Shown: piece by piece, positions 1 to 10,131 of the stretch
Numbering within the stretch: position 1 is the first letter of the stretch
How the letters are laid out: each line of letters begins with the position of its first letter
DNA from: Deinococcus sp. KNUC1210
GTDB lineage: Bacteria; Deinococcota; Deinococci; Deinococcales; Deinococcaceae
Direction: 5' to 3'
DNA: 64,000 nt
NCBI RefSeq assembly: GCF_022344005.1
Contig: NZ_CP092190.1
Span: forward strand, 124,001 to 188,000
Notes under the pieces: model-generated
The model's database searches: none
What the model was told of the DNA's origin: nothing
Seen by the model: the letters and a program-made list of their open reading frames with translations, nothing else
Position numbers and translations under genes: made by a program

Positions 1-727
1 CGCCACCAGCGTCAGCAGGAGGCCGAAGATGCCCAGGCCCAGCAGCAGGATGGTGCGGCGGTCACGTGTCTGCCCGACCGGTTGCAGCACGCCCAGGGTG
101 TAGGCGCGGGTCTGGTCGCCGCCCGAGATCACATCGACCGGAATCGGGGCCGCGCCGCGCCCGGTGCCGCTCCTGGGTGTCACCAGACTGGCGGCCCCCC
201 CGAGACGCTGGGCCTCAGCAGACCGTCGGACGTGAACGGCGAGTACGCGCTCAGCGTCACCCAGTAGCTGTACTGTCCGGCAGGAATCGGCGTGTCGATG
301 ACGAGCGTGCTGCCGGTCAGACGGATCGGCAGCACGACATTTTTCGCACGGGTTTGCTGCTGCCATCCGGCACGAAGTCGAGCGTCTGCCCGAAACCGGT
401 GAAATGCAGGTGATACTGCCAGCCGTCGTTCGGCGGCGTCGTGAAGCCCAGGCCGCCCAGGTCGCTCGCTCCGCCCAGCCGACTCTTGACGAAGATGTCG
501 AGGACACCCGCCGAGTAGCCCAGCGGCGCATTCCAGGGGTTCTGGACCGCGCCCAGTCCGACCATCAGTTGTAATTTGCCGTTGACCGATTCGGCCCGCA
601 GTTCGCGCAGATCGAGCGCCGCTGCCAGCACGGCAGGTTGAGAGGGAAGGGTATACGTGCCGTCGCCGCGTGCGTCTCCGGCGGGGTCTGGAACAGTAAG
701 CAGGGCAGCAGCCAGGAGCGCGAGCAC
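1..727 (-). CDS. Secreted/membrane protein with glucodextranase-C-like domain, truncated by window edge, frame-disrupted
   Basis: The gene starts at a GTG at 727, seven bases after a TATACT box (735-740 on this strand). The N-terminus is a hydrophobic signal (VLALLAAALLTV), followed by a domain with PWNAPLGYSAGVLDIFV and later WVTLSAYSPFTSDG. That looks like the C-terminal binding module seen in glucodextranases and in many Deinococcus surface proteins; this family call is from memory and tentative. A membrane segment (TILLLGLGIFGLLLTLV) follows near the window edge and no stop is reached. The reading frame breaks twice: at T5 (340-344) and C7 (195-201) on the plus strand. Adding one base to each run restores one continuous protein, so this is a read error or a recent pseudogene. 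Confidence 0.6.
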
Positions 728-734
728 GGGCGGC

Positions 735-740
735 AGTATA
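735..740 (-). promoter_or_regulatory. TATACT -10 box of a leaderless GTG gene
   Basis: TATACT on the minus strand lies seven bases before the GTG at 727. The spacing puts the transcription start at or next to the start codon, as at many genes in this window. Confidence 0.5.
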
Positions 741-826
741 CAGCCCCCGCCTGGAGCCGTGGCTCCCCCGTCGCCGCCCGGTCAGCCGGGAGTGGGAAAA
801 GCCCGTTTCCCTGCCCGTTTCCGACT

Positions 827-2263
827 TCATATTTTCAGTTTGCTGGGCCGCGCTGTGCCGACACCCCACTGTTTTTTCAGTGACAGCAGGGCGCGGGCGA
901 TGGCCTGGGGGTCGTGGTGGGCCACCGGGCCGCGCTCCAGCAGTGGCGCGTACACCACCCGCCTGCGAACCTGCGAAGTCATGTTGCGGCTGCCGAGAAT
1001 CTGGGCGTGCTCCAGGGCGTAGCGGTCGCGCACTTCCAGCGAAACGGGTGTGCTGTTGAGCAGCAGCACGTCGGGAGCGCGGCCCAGGTGCTTGGAGAGG
1101 GCGGCGTCGTGATCCTTGAGGGCCATGCCGTCGGTCTCGCCCGGCTCGGTCATGATGGGCGCGACGTACACGAGCGGCGCGGGCGAGGCGCGGACAGCCG
1201 CAGCGATATCCGGCACGAGCAGCGCGGGCAGAATCGAGGTGTACAGGCTGCCCGGTCCCAGCACGATCAGATCGGCCTGACGGATGGCGCTCAGCAGCGC
1301 GTCCAGTGCGGGCAGTTCGGGTGGATCGAGGTGAACCCGCACGATCTGGGCGTCGCCCTTGTGGGTGGCGAGCTGGCTTTCACCGCGAATCGTGCGCCCG
1401 TCCGACAGTTCGGCCACCAGTGTGGCAGGCCGGGTGGTGGCCGGAAAGACCTGTCCGCGCACCTTCAGAATTTCGTGGACGTCCTGCATCGCGTCGGCCA
1501 GTCCGCCCTGCTCTTCCGACAGCGTGGCGAGCAGCAGATTACCGAAGGTATGCCCCGACAATCCCTCGCCGCGCCCGAAGCGGTGCAGCAGCAGCCGCGA
1601 GAGCACCGGGCTGTCGGACAGTGCCGCGTAGCAGTCAGTCAGGTCGCCGGGGGCGATCATGTCGAGCGATTCGCGCAGTCGCCCGCTGGAGCCGCCGTCG
1701 TCGGCCACCGTCACGATGGCGGTCAGATTGCCGCTGTGGGCCTTCATGCCGCTCAGCAGCTTGGAAAGGCCGGTGCCGCCGCCCACCGCCACCACCCGTG
1801 GACCGCGTGACAGCGTGCGAACCGAGTGAATCTGGTCGAGGGCGGTATTGGGGTCCGAGCCGATGGCCTGCAGGATGCTGCGGCTGAGCATCACCATGCT
1901 CGTCACGGCCCCGATCAGAGCCAGCAGCGTCATGACGGCGCCTACCACCCACAGCGGCACCACCTGCGGATCGGTCAGGGCATTGAGATACAGAATCCAG
2001 CGGGTCGCGGAATAATGCAGCGGCCCCGTCCAGGTCAGGTGCAGGAAGGCGAAAGCCCCCAGCAGCGAACACAGCGCGAACAGCGTGAACCAGCGTTTGA
2101 CGCCCAGCCCCGGCGTCAGCCAGCGTACCTGCCGACTGATCGGGCCGGGATGCCGTTCCCTCTGCCGCCACTGCCGGAAACGGCCCGGCCGGAGTTGTAG
2201 TTCCGGCTCGGTCTGGTCCTGAGCGGCCTCCGGTGGCAACGATGGCGGAGACGTGCCGGGCAT
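827..2263 (-). CDS. yvcK: YvcK/CofD-like gluconeogenesis factor with N-terminal membrane segments
   Basis: This is a 478-residue protein of the YvcK/CofD-like family. The nucleotide-sugar binding Rossmann motif [14 protein letters not shown] is near residue 156, followed by the family signatures [14 protein letters not shown] and GHTFGNLLL. YvcK binds UDP-sugars and is needed for cell wall homeostasis on gluconeogenic carbon in Bacillus. Unlike the usual soluble form of about 320 residues, this one has about 150 extra N-terminal residues with two hydrophobic spans ([19 protein letters not shown] and [20 protein letters not shown]), so it is probably membrane-anchored. It follows rapZ by 41 bases on the same strand, the common rapZ-yvcK order. 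Confidence 0.93.
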   Translation of the reverse strand: MPGTSPPSLPPEAAQDQTEPELQLRPGRFRQWRQRERHPGPISRQVRWLTPGLGVKRWFTLFALCSLLGAFAFLHLTWTGPLHYSATRWILYLNALTDPQVVPLWVVGAVMTLLALIGAVTSMVMLSRSILQAIGSDPNTALDQIHSVRTLSRGPRVVAVGGGTGLSKLLSGMKAHSGNLTAIVTVADDGGSSGRLRESLDMIAPGDLTDCYAALSDSPVLSRLLLHRFGRGEGLSGHTFGNLLLATLSEEQGGLADAMQDVHEILKVRGQVFPATTRPATLVAELSDGRTIRGESQLATHKGDAQIVRVHLDPPELPALDALLSAIRQADLIVLGPGSLYTSILPALLVPDIAAAVRASPAPLVYVAPIMTEPGETDGMALKDHDAALSKHLGRAPDVLLLNSTPVSLEVRDRYALEHAQILGSRNMTSQVRRRVVYAPLLERGPVAHHDPQAIARALLSLKKQWGVGTARPSKLKI

Positions 2264-2304
2264 CAGTGACCTGCGCTGGCGCTAGAGAGCGGCCTTGCCA
2301 CGGT

Positions 2305-3147
2305 TCAGGTTTCTCCGACCGGAATGTCGCGGTGGTCAATCACGCGGGCACCCAGCCCGGCCAGATCGTTCTTGAGGCGTTCGGCCACCGCCACGCTGCG
2401 GTGCTGGCCTCCGGTACAGCCCACTGCCACGCTGTAGGCATGCCGCCCCGCGTCTCTGGCACGCTCGGCGCTGGTCTGAACGTAGCCGCGCAGCTGTTCG
2501 TAAAACGCTTCGCTCTCTGCGCCCTGAAACACATACCGGGCAACGTCCGGATTCAGGCCGGTTTTGGTTCGCAGCTCCGGGTCGTAATAGGGATTGGGCA
2601 GCGTGCGAACGTCCAGCACCAGATCCACGTCACGGGGCGGCGTATTTTTGAAGCCGAAGGTGGTCAGGCGTAGATCGAAATCCTGCGGCAGTCCCAGCAG
2701 CCCGGTAATGCGCTCGGCAAGCTGGGTATTGCTCAGTGCCGTGGTGTCGATCACGGTATCGGCGATGGCCCGCAGCGGTGCCAGCAACTCGGCTTCGCGG
2801 GCGATGTCGAGCAGCAGGCTGGGATCGCCCAGCGGGTGCGTGCGGCGCGACAGGTTGTAGCGGCGCAGCAGCACCTCGGGCGTGGCTTCCAGAAAGAAGA
2901 TCCTCACGCCTTCCTGTCGCCGCTTCAGGCGCTCGAAACTGGCATCGAGCGAGGCCAGGAAGTCGCGGGTGCGGGCATCGGTGCTGACCACCACCCGCTC
3001 GATGTTGCGGGCGCGTGCCAGATCGCTCATGGCTCCCCACAGCTCGGGCGGCAGATTGTCGGTGGCGAAGTAGCCGGCGTCTTCCAGCGTTCGCAGGGCG
3101 GTACTTTTGCCGCTGCCGGACAGACCAGAGACGACGATAAAGGGCAT
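2305..3147 (-). CDS. rapZ: RapZ/YvcJ family RNase adapter / nucleotide-binding protein
   Basis: This 280-residue P-loop protein has Walker A GLSGSGKS at residues 8-15 and the family-typical C-terminal block with [10 protein letters not shown] near residue 240. RapZ binds RNA and glucosamine-6-phosphate in Escherichia coli, and YvcJ is a GTPase/ATPase in Bacillus; which role applies here cannot be read from sequence. It is the first gene of a rapZ-yvcK pair and diverges from recF. The length and both end motifs are complete. Confidence 0.95.
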   Translation of the reverse strand: MPFIVVSGLSGSGKSTALRTLEDAGYFATDNLPPELWGAMSDLARARNIERVVVSTDARTRDFLASLDASFERLKRRQEGVRIFFLEATPEVLLRRYNLSRRTHPLGDPSLLLDIAREAELLAPLRAIADTVIDTTALSNTQLAERITGLLGLPQDFDLRLTTFGFKNTPPRDVDLVLDVRTLPNPYYDPELRTKTGLNPDVARYVFQGAESEAFYEQLRGYVQTSAERARDAGRHAYSVAVGCTGGQHRSVAVAERLKNDLAGLGARVIDHRDIPVGET

Positions 3148-3208
3148 GGCGTCAGTGTAGCCTGTGCGGCAGCGTAGGCGGGTATGCCCTTCCCGCGCCC
3201 CGGCCCGC

Positions 3209-3214
3209 TAGAAT
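3209..3214 (+). promoter_or_regulatory. TAGAAT -10 box of leaderless recF
   Basis: TAGAAT ends six bases before the GTG of recF at 3221. There is no Shine-Dalgarno sequence between them, so the transcript should begin at the start codon. Confidence 0.6.
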
Positions 3215-3220
3215 GGCAGC

Positions 3221-4313
3221 GTGCTGCTCCAGTCGCTTTCTACCCTGAATTACCGCAATCTGGCCGACGCGACGCTGCGGTTTCCGGCGGGCGTGACCGG
3301 TATCTGGGGTGCCAACGGCGCGGGCAAAACCAATCTGCTGGAGGCGGCCTACCTCGCTCTGACCGGCCTGACCGACGCGCCCCGGCTGGAAGTGCTGGTC
3401 CGCAGCGGCGAACGGGAAGCGTATGTCCGGGCCGAGTCGTGGCAGGGCGGCAGTCTGAGCGTGCTCGAAACCGGGGTGGGCCGGGGCCGCCGCACCACCA
3501 AGCTCGACGGCGTGCGGGTGCGCGGCCAGGAACTGCCCAGGGGCAGCGCCGTATGGATCAGGCCCGAAGAACAGCGAACTGGTCTACGGCGCACCGACGC
3601 TGCGGCGGGCCTTTCTCGATCAGCTGTTGTCGCGCCTGTCACCTCGCCACGCCCAGATGCTCCAGCGTTACGAACGCGGAGTGGCGCAGCGCAACGCCGC
3701 TCTGAAGGCCGGGGAAGACTGGGCGATGGGCGTCTGGGATGAGCAGCTGGTCACGCTGGGCAGCGAGATCATGACGCTGCGGCGGCGGGCGGTGCAGCGC
3801 ATGGCGACGCTGGCGGCAGAAAATCATGAGGCGCTGGGCAGCCGAAAGCCGCTGCAACTGGAACTGGTCGAGACCACCACGCCCGAGAGCTTTCGGCACG
3901 ATCTGAAGCGCCGCCGGAGCGAGGAACTGAGCCGGGGGGCCACCGTGCTGGGGCCGCACCGCGACGACCTGCGCCTGACGCTGGGCGAGTTCCCTGCCGC
4001 CGACTATGCCAGTCGGGGCGAGGCCCGCACCATCGCACTGGCGCTGCGAAAAGCCGAACTCGATCTGCTTCAGGAGCGCTATCAGGAACCGCCGATTCTG
4101 CTGATCGACGACTTTTCCGCCGAACTCGATCCGCAGCGGCGCTCGTTTCTGCTGCGGCTGGCGGCGTCGGTGCCGCAGGCCATCGTGACCGGCACCGAAG
4201 GCTTTCCCGGCGCGGTCCAGAGTCTGCGGGCCGAGGCGGGGCAGTTTATGCCCATTCAGGGCCCCGGCAGTGTTCTTTCGGTAGAACTGCACACCGCAGA
4301 GGTGAAGCGGTGA
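3221..4313 (+). CDS. recF: RecF DNA repair/replication ATPase, interrupted by a one-base frameshift
   Basis: RecF loads RecA at gapped DNA. The first part (GTG 3221) has Walker A GANGAGKTN near residue 30; the second part carries the ABC-type signature region (ADYASRGEARTIALALRKAE) and Walker B ILLIDDFSAELD. The frame is broken at 3570-3571, where GAAGAACAGC should read GAAGACAGC. Removing one A gives RPEDSELVYGAPTLRRAFLDQLL, a normal RecF stretch, and one protein of 363 residues. The start is leaderless. The next gene overlaps the stop as GTGA. A conserved repair gene with a single-base slip is most likely a sequencing error. Confidence 0.9.
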
Positions 4314-5158
4314 GCCGCCGGACCGGACAGACCCACGACATGCGGGCGCTGCTGGGAGCCACGCTGAAAAACCGGGGGCTGCGGCTGGGTGTGAGCCGCG
4401 CCCGCAGCGTCCTGCTGTGGCCGCAGGTGGTCGGCCCCGAGCTGGCGCGGCTGACCCGGCCCCGCAACCAGCACGGCAGCACGCTGTTCATCGAGGCCCG
4501 CGACAGCGCCCAGGCACACCACCTCTCGATGCAGCGCCATCACTTTCTGGCGAAGCTGCAACAGATGATGGGCGACGAGAGCGTGACCGAACTGCGTTTC
4601 GTGGTCGGAACGCTGCCGCCCGATGTTCGTGCGATTCAGCCGGATCTGCTGCCCGCCCCCGACCGCATGCGTGCCCGCGAACTGGTGCGCGAGGTGCCCG
4701 CCGATCTGAAGGACGTGGCGCAGCAGGCCGCCGAAGCGATCACCCGCGCCCGGCGCTGGCGCGAGCAGCAGGGCTATCGCCCCTGCCCGGTGTGCGGCGA
4801 GGCCAGCGCCGAACAGCCCTGCCGCGCCTGTACCCTGACCCTGCAAGACCCCCAGGTGGGCCGGGCCGCGCCCCGTCTGGCCCGCAATCCGGCGCTCATT
4901 CACGTGCTGCCGCAGACCCTGGGCGACAGCGGCACGGCGGCGGCCCGCCATCTGGCGCTCGAACTGCTGAAGGATCAGATGGAACTGCTGGCGCTGGAAT
5001 GCGTGCGGAGCGGCGGCGAGGTGTATTACCGCGAGTATCTGGGCGAGCAGGCGCGGCTGTATCTGGCACTGTCACAGCGCCGTGAAAGCGTGCGTCTGAC
5101 ACGGGCGGCGCTGCGGCTGCTGCCGGAACGGGTCCAGACGGTCCTGCGCGAGGAATAG
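4310..5158 (+). CDS. DUF721 / DciA-like protein with a C-terminal CxxC...CxxC motif
   Basis: The protein has 282 residues. Residues 1-100 match the DUF721 (DciA) fold: [40 protein letters not shown] followed by a basic, hydrophobic-patterned stretch. DciA helps load the replicative helicase in bacteria without DnaC, and it commonly sits beside recF. This copy is longer than usual and adds a likely zinc ribbon, [16 protein letters not shown], near residues 158-174, plus an alpha-helical tail. Its GTG overlaps the recF TGA by four bases (GTGA), so the two are translationally coupled. Confidence 0.85.
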   Translation: MSRRTGQTHDMRALLGATLKNRGLRLGVSRARSVLLWPQVVGPELARLTRPRNQHGSTLFIEARDSAQAHHLSMQRHHFLAKLQQMMGDESVTELRFVVGTLPPDVRAIQPDLLPAPDRMRARELVREVPADLKDVAQQAAEAITRARRWREQQGYRPCPVCGEASAEQPCRACTLTLQDPQVGRAAPRLARNPALIHVLPQTLGDSGTAAARHLALELLKDQMELLALECVRSGGEVYYREYLGEQARLYLALSQRRESVRLTRAALRLLPERVQTVLREE

Positions 5159-5231
5159 CGAGCGGCACGGGAAGACGCCCAGAGTCGGCGTTCATGTGCC
5201 GAGTCTCCAGCCTTCCTTCATTTGCTGCCGC

Positions 5232-5237
5232 TAGAGT
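5232..5237 (+). promoter_or_regulatory. TAGAGT -10 box before the MoaB-like gene
   Basis: TAGAGT ends seven bases before the ATG at 5245. It supports that ATG over the in-frame upstream codons starting at 5194. Confidence 0.45.
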
Positions 5238-5244
5238 GCGCTGT

Positions 5245-5871
<627 letters not shown>

Positions 5872-5903
5872 GGCTGCAGCTGTAGAAAGGCCCTCGAATA
5901 CAT

Positions 5904-6458
5904 TCAACCCGCTGGGGTGGGATACACCTGCTGAAGGGGCACGAGCGCCTGTGCTTCTTTCAACATGCCTCGGTGGATCAGTCCTTCTACCTGGATCACG
6001 TCTGAAGTGATGTCCGTAATCTGTAGAGGAAGCGCGAGGGCATATTCCCGGAGCACTGGTCCACGCAGGCCGATCTGAAGAGCCCTTGATGTCAGTTTGT
6101 TCAGATGCAGGTCGCGGTCGGGATCGAACTGTACGACTACATCTGACGGGGTGATGAGCTGACTCTGAAGCCGACTGCTGAGTGTCGCTTCTGCAATAAC
6201 GCGGTCAAAGAATTCTCGGGGAAGATCGATGGCCAAAATGCGGGCCTGTCTGAGTTCTTTGTGGCCCCAGCCAGCACGGTACATCATCCAGAAAAATGAA
6301 GGCTTGATCCACGACATGCGTCCTAGACTGAACGGCGATACAAAGTGTTGATGTCTCAGGGCCGGAGTGGCGATTTCATGTGGGAACGCTTGATAAACCC
6401 GGACAGTCGTTTCAGTGAAGGCTGCCAGAAAGTCGGTGGCGAGGGCCTGTGGCGTCAT
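5904..6458 (-). CDS. DUF4291 protein of unknown function
   Basis: This 184-residue protein resembles DUF4291: VYQAFPHEIATPALRHQHFVSPFSLGRMSWIKPSFFWMMYRAGWG, followed by RILAIDLPREFF. The function of the family is not known. ATG 6458 is chosen because a TACATT box (6467-6472, minus strand) lies eight bases before it; a TTG at 6467 is the in-frame alternative. The base composition is visibly lower in GC than the flanking genes, which suggests a transferred gene. It is a single-gene unit that points toward the moaB-like gene. Confidence 0.75.
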   Translation of the reverse strand: MTPQALATDFLAAFTETTVRVYQAFPHEIATPALRHQHFVSPFSLGRMSWIKPSFFWMMYRAGWGHKELRQARILAIDLPREFFDRVIAEATLSSRLQSQLITPSDVVVQFDPDRDLHLNKLTSRALQIGLRGPVLREYALALPLQITDITSDVIQVEGLIHRGMLKEAQALVPLQQVYPTPAG

Positions 6459-6556
6459 AGAAGCCAAATGTAAGCGTGCTGGATTTGCCTGTCATGCGCC
6501 ATTCCCCTGCTCGACGCTAAGCCATTTCGCCCACGTTCGCTTTCCTCTGGCCTCCG

Positions 6557-6562
6557 TATACT
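6557..6562 (+). promoter_or_regulatory. TATACT -10 box of leaderless mutS2
   Basis: TATACT ends seven bases before the GTG of mutS2 at 6570, without a ribosome binding site between. Confidence 0.6.
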
Positions 6563-6569
6563 CTGGGAC

Positions 6570-8873
6570 GTGCCGTTCGATGAAGCCGCCCTCGCCACCC
6601 TCGATTTCTCCCGCATCCGCGAGGCGCTTTCGAGCCGCGCCGCCACCCGCCTGGGTGTGGAGCGTGCTCAGAGCCTGTCGCCCAGTGCCAGTGCCGACTT
6701 CGTGGCGAGGGCGCTCGACGAACTGGAAGACGCGCTGTTCGGCGTGAGCCTGAGTCTGGGCGGTGTGCAGGACGTGCGCCCGCTGGTCGAGCGTGCCGCA
6801 GAGGGGCGGGTGCTGAGCGGTCAGGAACTGCTGGAAGTCGGATACACCCTCGACGCCGCCATGACCATCAAAAGATCGGTGGCGACCAACTCGCGGGGGC
6901 CGCTGCTGAACGTGGTGACCACCTTTGCCGGAAGCGGACTGGCCGACCATACCCTGATCGTGCGCCGGGTGCTGGAAAGCATCGACCGTGGCGGCGAGGT
7001 GCGCGACGACGCCACCCCCAAGCTGCGCGAGCTGCGCCGACGCCTGGGGCCGCTGCGCGACCGAATCCGCGAGCGCCTGACGAACACGCTCGAACAGTGG
7101 GCCGACGTGCTTCAGGAAAATATCGTGACGCTGCGCCGTGACCGCTACGTGGTGCCGGTGCAGGCCAGCCGGGTCGGTCAGGTGCAGGGCATCATCGTGG
7201 ATTCCAGCGCGTCGGGGCAGACGTATTTCGTGGAACCTGCCAGCATCACGCCCCTGAACAATGAACTGGCCCGGCTGCTGCTCGACGAAGAGGCCGAGGT
7301 GCGGCGCATCCTGACCGAGCTGTCAGGGCTGGTGGCACAGGATGAGGGTATTCACGCCACCATCCTGACCCTGGCCGAACTCGATCTGATCGCCAGCAAG
7401 GCCCGGCTGGCCCGCGACTGGCGACTGAACCGCCCGAAGCCGGGGCCAGACGGCATCTACGACCTGAAAGAAGCCCGTCACCCGCTGATCGACAACGCCG
7501 TTTCCAACGATCTGAATCTGGGCGATACGCGCCTGCTCCTGATTACCGGCCCGAACATGGGTGGTAAGACCGCCACCCTCAAAACGCTGGGGCTGGCGGT
7601 TCTGATGCATCAGTGCGGCCTATACGTGGCGGCGACGAGTGCGACGCTGCCCATCGTCCACGACGTGCTGGTCGATATCGGTGACGAGCAGAGCATCGAG
7701 GCCAGCCTGTCCACCTTCGCGTCGCACCTCAAGCATCTGCGGCAGATTCTGGAGGTGGCCGACCGCCGCACGCTGGTGCTGATCGACGAGTTGGGCAGCG
7801 GCACCGATCCGCAGGAGGGCGCGGCGCTGAGTCAGGCGATCATCGAACGGCTGCTCTCGCAGGACGCACGCGGCGTCATCACCTCGCATCTGGCCCCGCT
7901 CAAGCTGTTCGCGCTGGAGACGCCCGGCCTCAAGAACGCCAGCATGGGCTTCGATCTGACGGCGCTCGCGCCCACGTACCGCCTTCAGGTGGGGCAGCCG
8001 GGGCGCAGCTACGCGCTCGCCATCGCCCGGCGCATGGGATTACCAGAAGGCGTCATGAGCCGTGCCGAAACCATCCTGGGGCCGGAAGGTGGCCTGCTGG
8101 AAGCGCTGCTGGAGAATCTGGAGCAGGAACGCGCTCAGTTGAGTGCCGATCTGAATGCGGCGCGGGCCGCCCGAATCAGTGTCGAAAGCGAGCTGGGGCG
8201 CGTGCAGCAGGAACGCGCCTCTATCCAGTCGCGCCGGGATGAACTGATCGCGGAAGCCTCACAGAAGGCCGAGACGCTGTATGTGAATGCGCTGGAGCAG
8301 GTACGCAGTCTGCGGGCACGCGCACGCGAGGAAAGCGGGCGGCCCCGGGTACTGGAGGAACTGCGGCAGCTTCGGCGCACCGCTCAGGCCGAGCGCCCAC
8401 AGGCGCAGGTCGAGGCTCCACGCGGTGACCCGCTACGGGCTGGCAGCACCGTGGACGTTCCCGCGTATGGGGCCACCGGGCAGGTGCTGGAAGTACGCGG
8501 CGACGAACTGGTGGTGCAGCTCGGCGTGATGAAGGTGAATGTGCGCCGCCGCGACGTGAGGATGAAGGTCGAGGACGCGCCCAAGGTGAAGGTGAAGTCC
8601 AGTTTCGTCGGTACGGCCACGACCGCCTTTCAGAACGAGTTGCAACTGCGCGGGCACCACGTCGAGGAGGCAGTGGAGGAACTGCGGCAGGCGGTGGGCG
8701 AGGCGCACGCCCTCAAGGAATCGCCGCTGCGGGTGGTACACGGCAAGGGGCAGGGTGTGCTGCGCCGTCTGCTACGCGATTACCTGAAGTCCGACAAGCG
8801 CGTCGAGAGCTTCCACGACGCCGAGCCGAATCAGGGTGGACACGGCGTCACGATCGTCAATATTCGCAGGTAG
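6570..8873 (+). CDS. mutS2: MutS2 endonuclease/ATPase
   Basis: This 767-residue MutS2 has the clamp/lever region in the first 300 residues, Walker [15 protein letters not shown] near residue 325, Walker [14 protein letters not shown] near 400, a long coiled coil (about 510-600) and a C-terminal Smr nuclease domain ([17 protein letters not shown] to [18 protein letters not shown]). MutS2 acts on branched DNA and on collided ribosomes in different bacteria, and it suppresses recombination in some; in Deinococcus it is linked to oxidative damage tolerance. It lacks the mismatch-recognition domain of MutS1, as expected. Confidence 0.97.
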   Translation: MPFDEAALATLDFSRIREALSSRAATRLGVERAQSLSPSASADFVARALDELEDALFGVSLSLGGVQDVRPLVERAAEGRVLSGQELLEVGYTLDAAMTIKRSVATNSRGPLLNVVTTFAGSGLADHTLIVRRVLESIDRGGEVRDDATPKLRELRRRLGPLRDRIRERLTNTLEQWADVLQENIVTLRRDRYVVPVQASRVGQVQGIIVDSSASGQTYFVEPASITPLNNELARLLLDEEAEVRRILTELSGLVAQDEGIHATILTLAELDLIASKARLARDWRLNRPKPGPDGIYDLKEARHPLIDNAVSNDLNLGDTRLLLITGPNMGGKTATLKTLGLAVLMHQCGLYVAATSATLPIVHDVLVDIGDEQSIEASLSTFASHLKHLRQILEVADRRTLVLIDELGSGTDPQEGAALSQAIIERLLSQDARGVITSHLAPLKLFALETPGLKNASMGFDLTALAPTYRLQVGQPGRSYALAIARRMGLPEGVMSRAETILGPEGGLLEALLENLEQERAQLSADLNAARAARISVESELGRVQQERASIQSRRDELIAEASQKAETLYVNALEQVRSLRARAREESGRPRVLEELRQLRRTAQAERPQAQVEAPRGDPLRAGSTVDVPAYGATGQVLEVRGDELVVQLGVMKVNVRRRDVRMKVEDAPKVKVKSSFVGTATTAFQNELQLRGHHVEEAVEELRQAVGEAHALKESPLRVVHGKGQGVLRRLLRDYLKSDKRVESFHDAEPNQGGHGVTIVNIRR

Positions 8874-8952
8874 GCAGGGGAGAGGCGGGCCGCACCCGCT
8901 GCGTGCCGATGTTCTCACGCCCCGTCAGCTGCCCGGCGTGCAGAATAGAGGC

Positions 8953-10056
8953 GTGTTTCCCCGCTTCCTCCGCACCCCGCTCGCCGCTGGCGCGTTGCTG
9001 CTGGCCTCCCTGCTGAACGGCGCGGCGGCCCAGAGCGCTCCGGCACCCTCTGATCCGGCCCAGCCCGAACCGACCTTCACGGCGCGGCTGCTCGAACTGA
9101 TTCCCTCCGACTATTTCGGGCGGTTCGGGAGCACCACCGCGTTTGCCGACAGCGCGAACGGGTACGGCATTCGCGGGCTGCCGCTGCCCTTCAAGGCAGA
9201 TGCCCGCTTCACCTTCATCAGCCATCCGAACTATCTGGAATACGCGGCCAGTCTGCGTGAGGGCGACACCAGTTACGTGGTAGGCCGCCTCCAGAACGAC
9301 GACGGCGGCGCGACTCAGGGCGTCGGGCATCTGGAGGTGACGCACAATCCCTACACTGGGCTGCAATACGGTGCGCTGCTGCAGGATCAGGGGCGCAGCA
9401 GCCGCTTCACGGTGGGCTACGCGTGGGCAGGTGGCCCGGTCCATGCGCTGGCCGAGGCCGGGTACGCCGTTCAGGGCGCCACGAACGCGGCCTATCTGCA
9501 TTTCGAGGAGAGCGCCGGGGCGCAGGTGATTAACACTCCGGCCTTCAGTGTCAGCGTGGCGGGTGTCGTTCGCAGCTACGTCTTTTCCGATGCCACGCAG
9601 CTCAGCACCGACCTGAGCGCCAGTTTCACCGTGCGGCCCACCGATTTCAGCAGCGTCACCGTCAGTCAGCTCGAACGCTTCGCCGTGGGCAACAATCCTA
9701 TTCCCGATCTGAATCTGGGCCGCTACGACCGCAGCAACATCGATGTGCTCGTCATTCCCAAACTGGCGTTCGGTCCGCTGACCTGGCGCGACGTTCAGTA
9801 TCACTATCAGCGCTCGTGGCAGGCCAGCACCGACGATGTCAACTCGCTGAGCGCCACCGTTCGCGCCGATCTGGCAGCCCCGGTGGTGCTCGATCTGACG
9901 CCGCACCGCGACTGGGTCGCCAACGAATACGGCGTGCGGGCCGACCTGTTTTACCGCTCTGCGGCCTTCCCGGTGCTGTTTGGCCCCAGCCTCGATTATC
10001 TCTGGACAGGCGTGGGCAGCCGCTGGGTCTTCAGCGTCAAGGCGGGTGTGAAATAG
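8953..10056 (+). CDS. Secreted outer-membrane-type beta protein of unknown function
   Basis: A 367-residue protein starting at GTG 8953, after a weak CAGAAT box (8941-8946). Residues 1-28 form a signal peptide (FLRTPLAAGALLLASLLNGAAA, cleavage before QSAPAP). The rest is rich in alternating aromatic/polar strands (LQYGALLQDQGRSSRFTVGYAWAGG, TDLSASFTVRPTDFSSVTVSQLERF) and ends in WVFSVKAGVK, which suggests a beta barrel or a solenoid at the outer membrane. I do not recognise a named family. It is 79 bases after mutS2 and before rlmN, which has its own promoter. Confidence 0.7.
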   Translation: MFPRFLRTPLAAGALLLASLLNGAAAQSAPAPSDPAQPEPTFTARLLELIPSDYFGRFGSTTAFADSANGYGIRGLPLPFKADARFTFISHPNYLEYAASLREGDTSYVVGRLQNDDGGATQGVGHLEVTHNPYTGLQYGALLQDQGRSSRFTVGYAWAGGPVHALAEAGYAVQGATNAAYLHFEESAGAQVINTPAFSVSVAGVVRSYVFSDATQLSTDLSASFTVRPTDFSSVTVSQLERFAVGNNPIPDLNLGRYDRSNIDVLVIPKLAFGPLTWRDVQYHYQRSWQASTDDVNSLSATVRADLAAPVVLDLTPHRDWVANEYGVRADLFYRSAAFPVLFGPSLDYLWTGVGSRWVFSVKAGVK

Positions 10057-10119
10057 AGGCGCACACCTGGGCGGCAGCCGCTCTGTTCCCTAAGCCCTAA
10101 ACCCAGGGCCTGATCCCTC

Positions 10120-10125
10120 TATACT
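10120..10125 (+). promoter_or_regulatory. TATACT -10 box of leaderless rlmN
   Basis: TATACT ends six bases before the ATG of rlmN at 10132. Confidence 0.6.
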
Positions 10126-10131
10126 TTCCTG

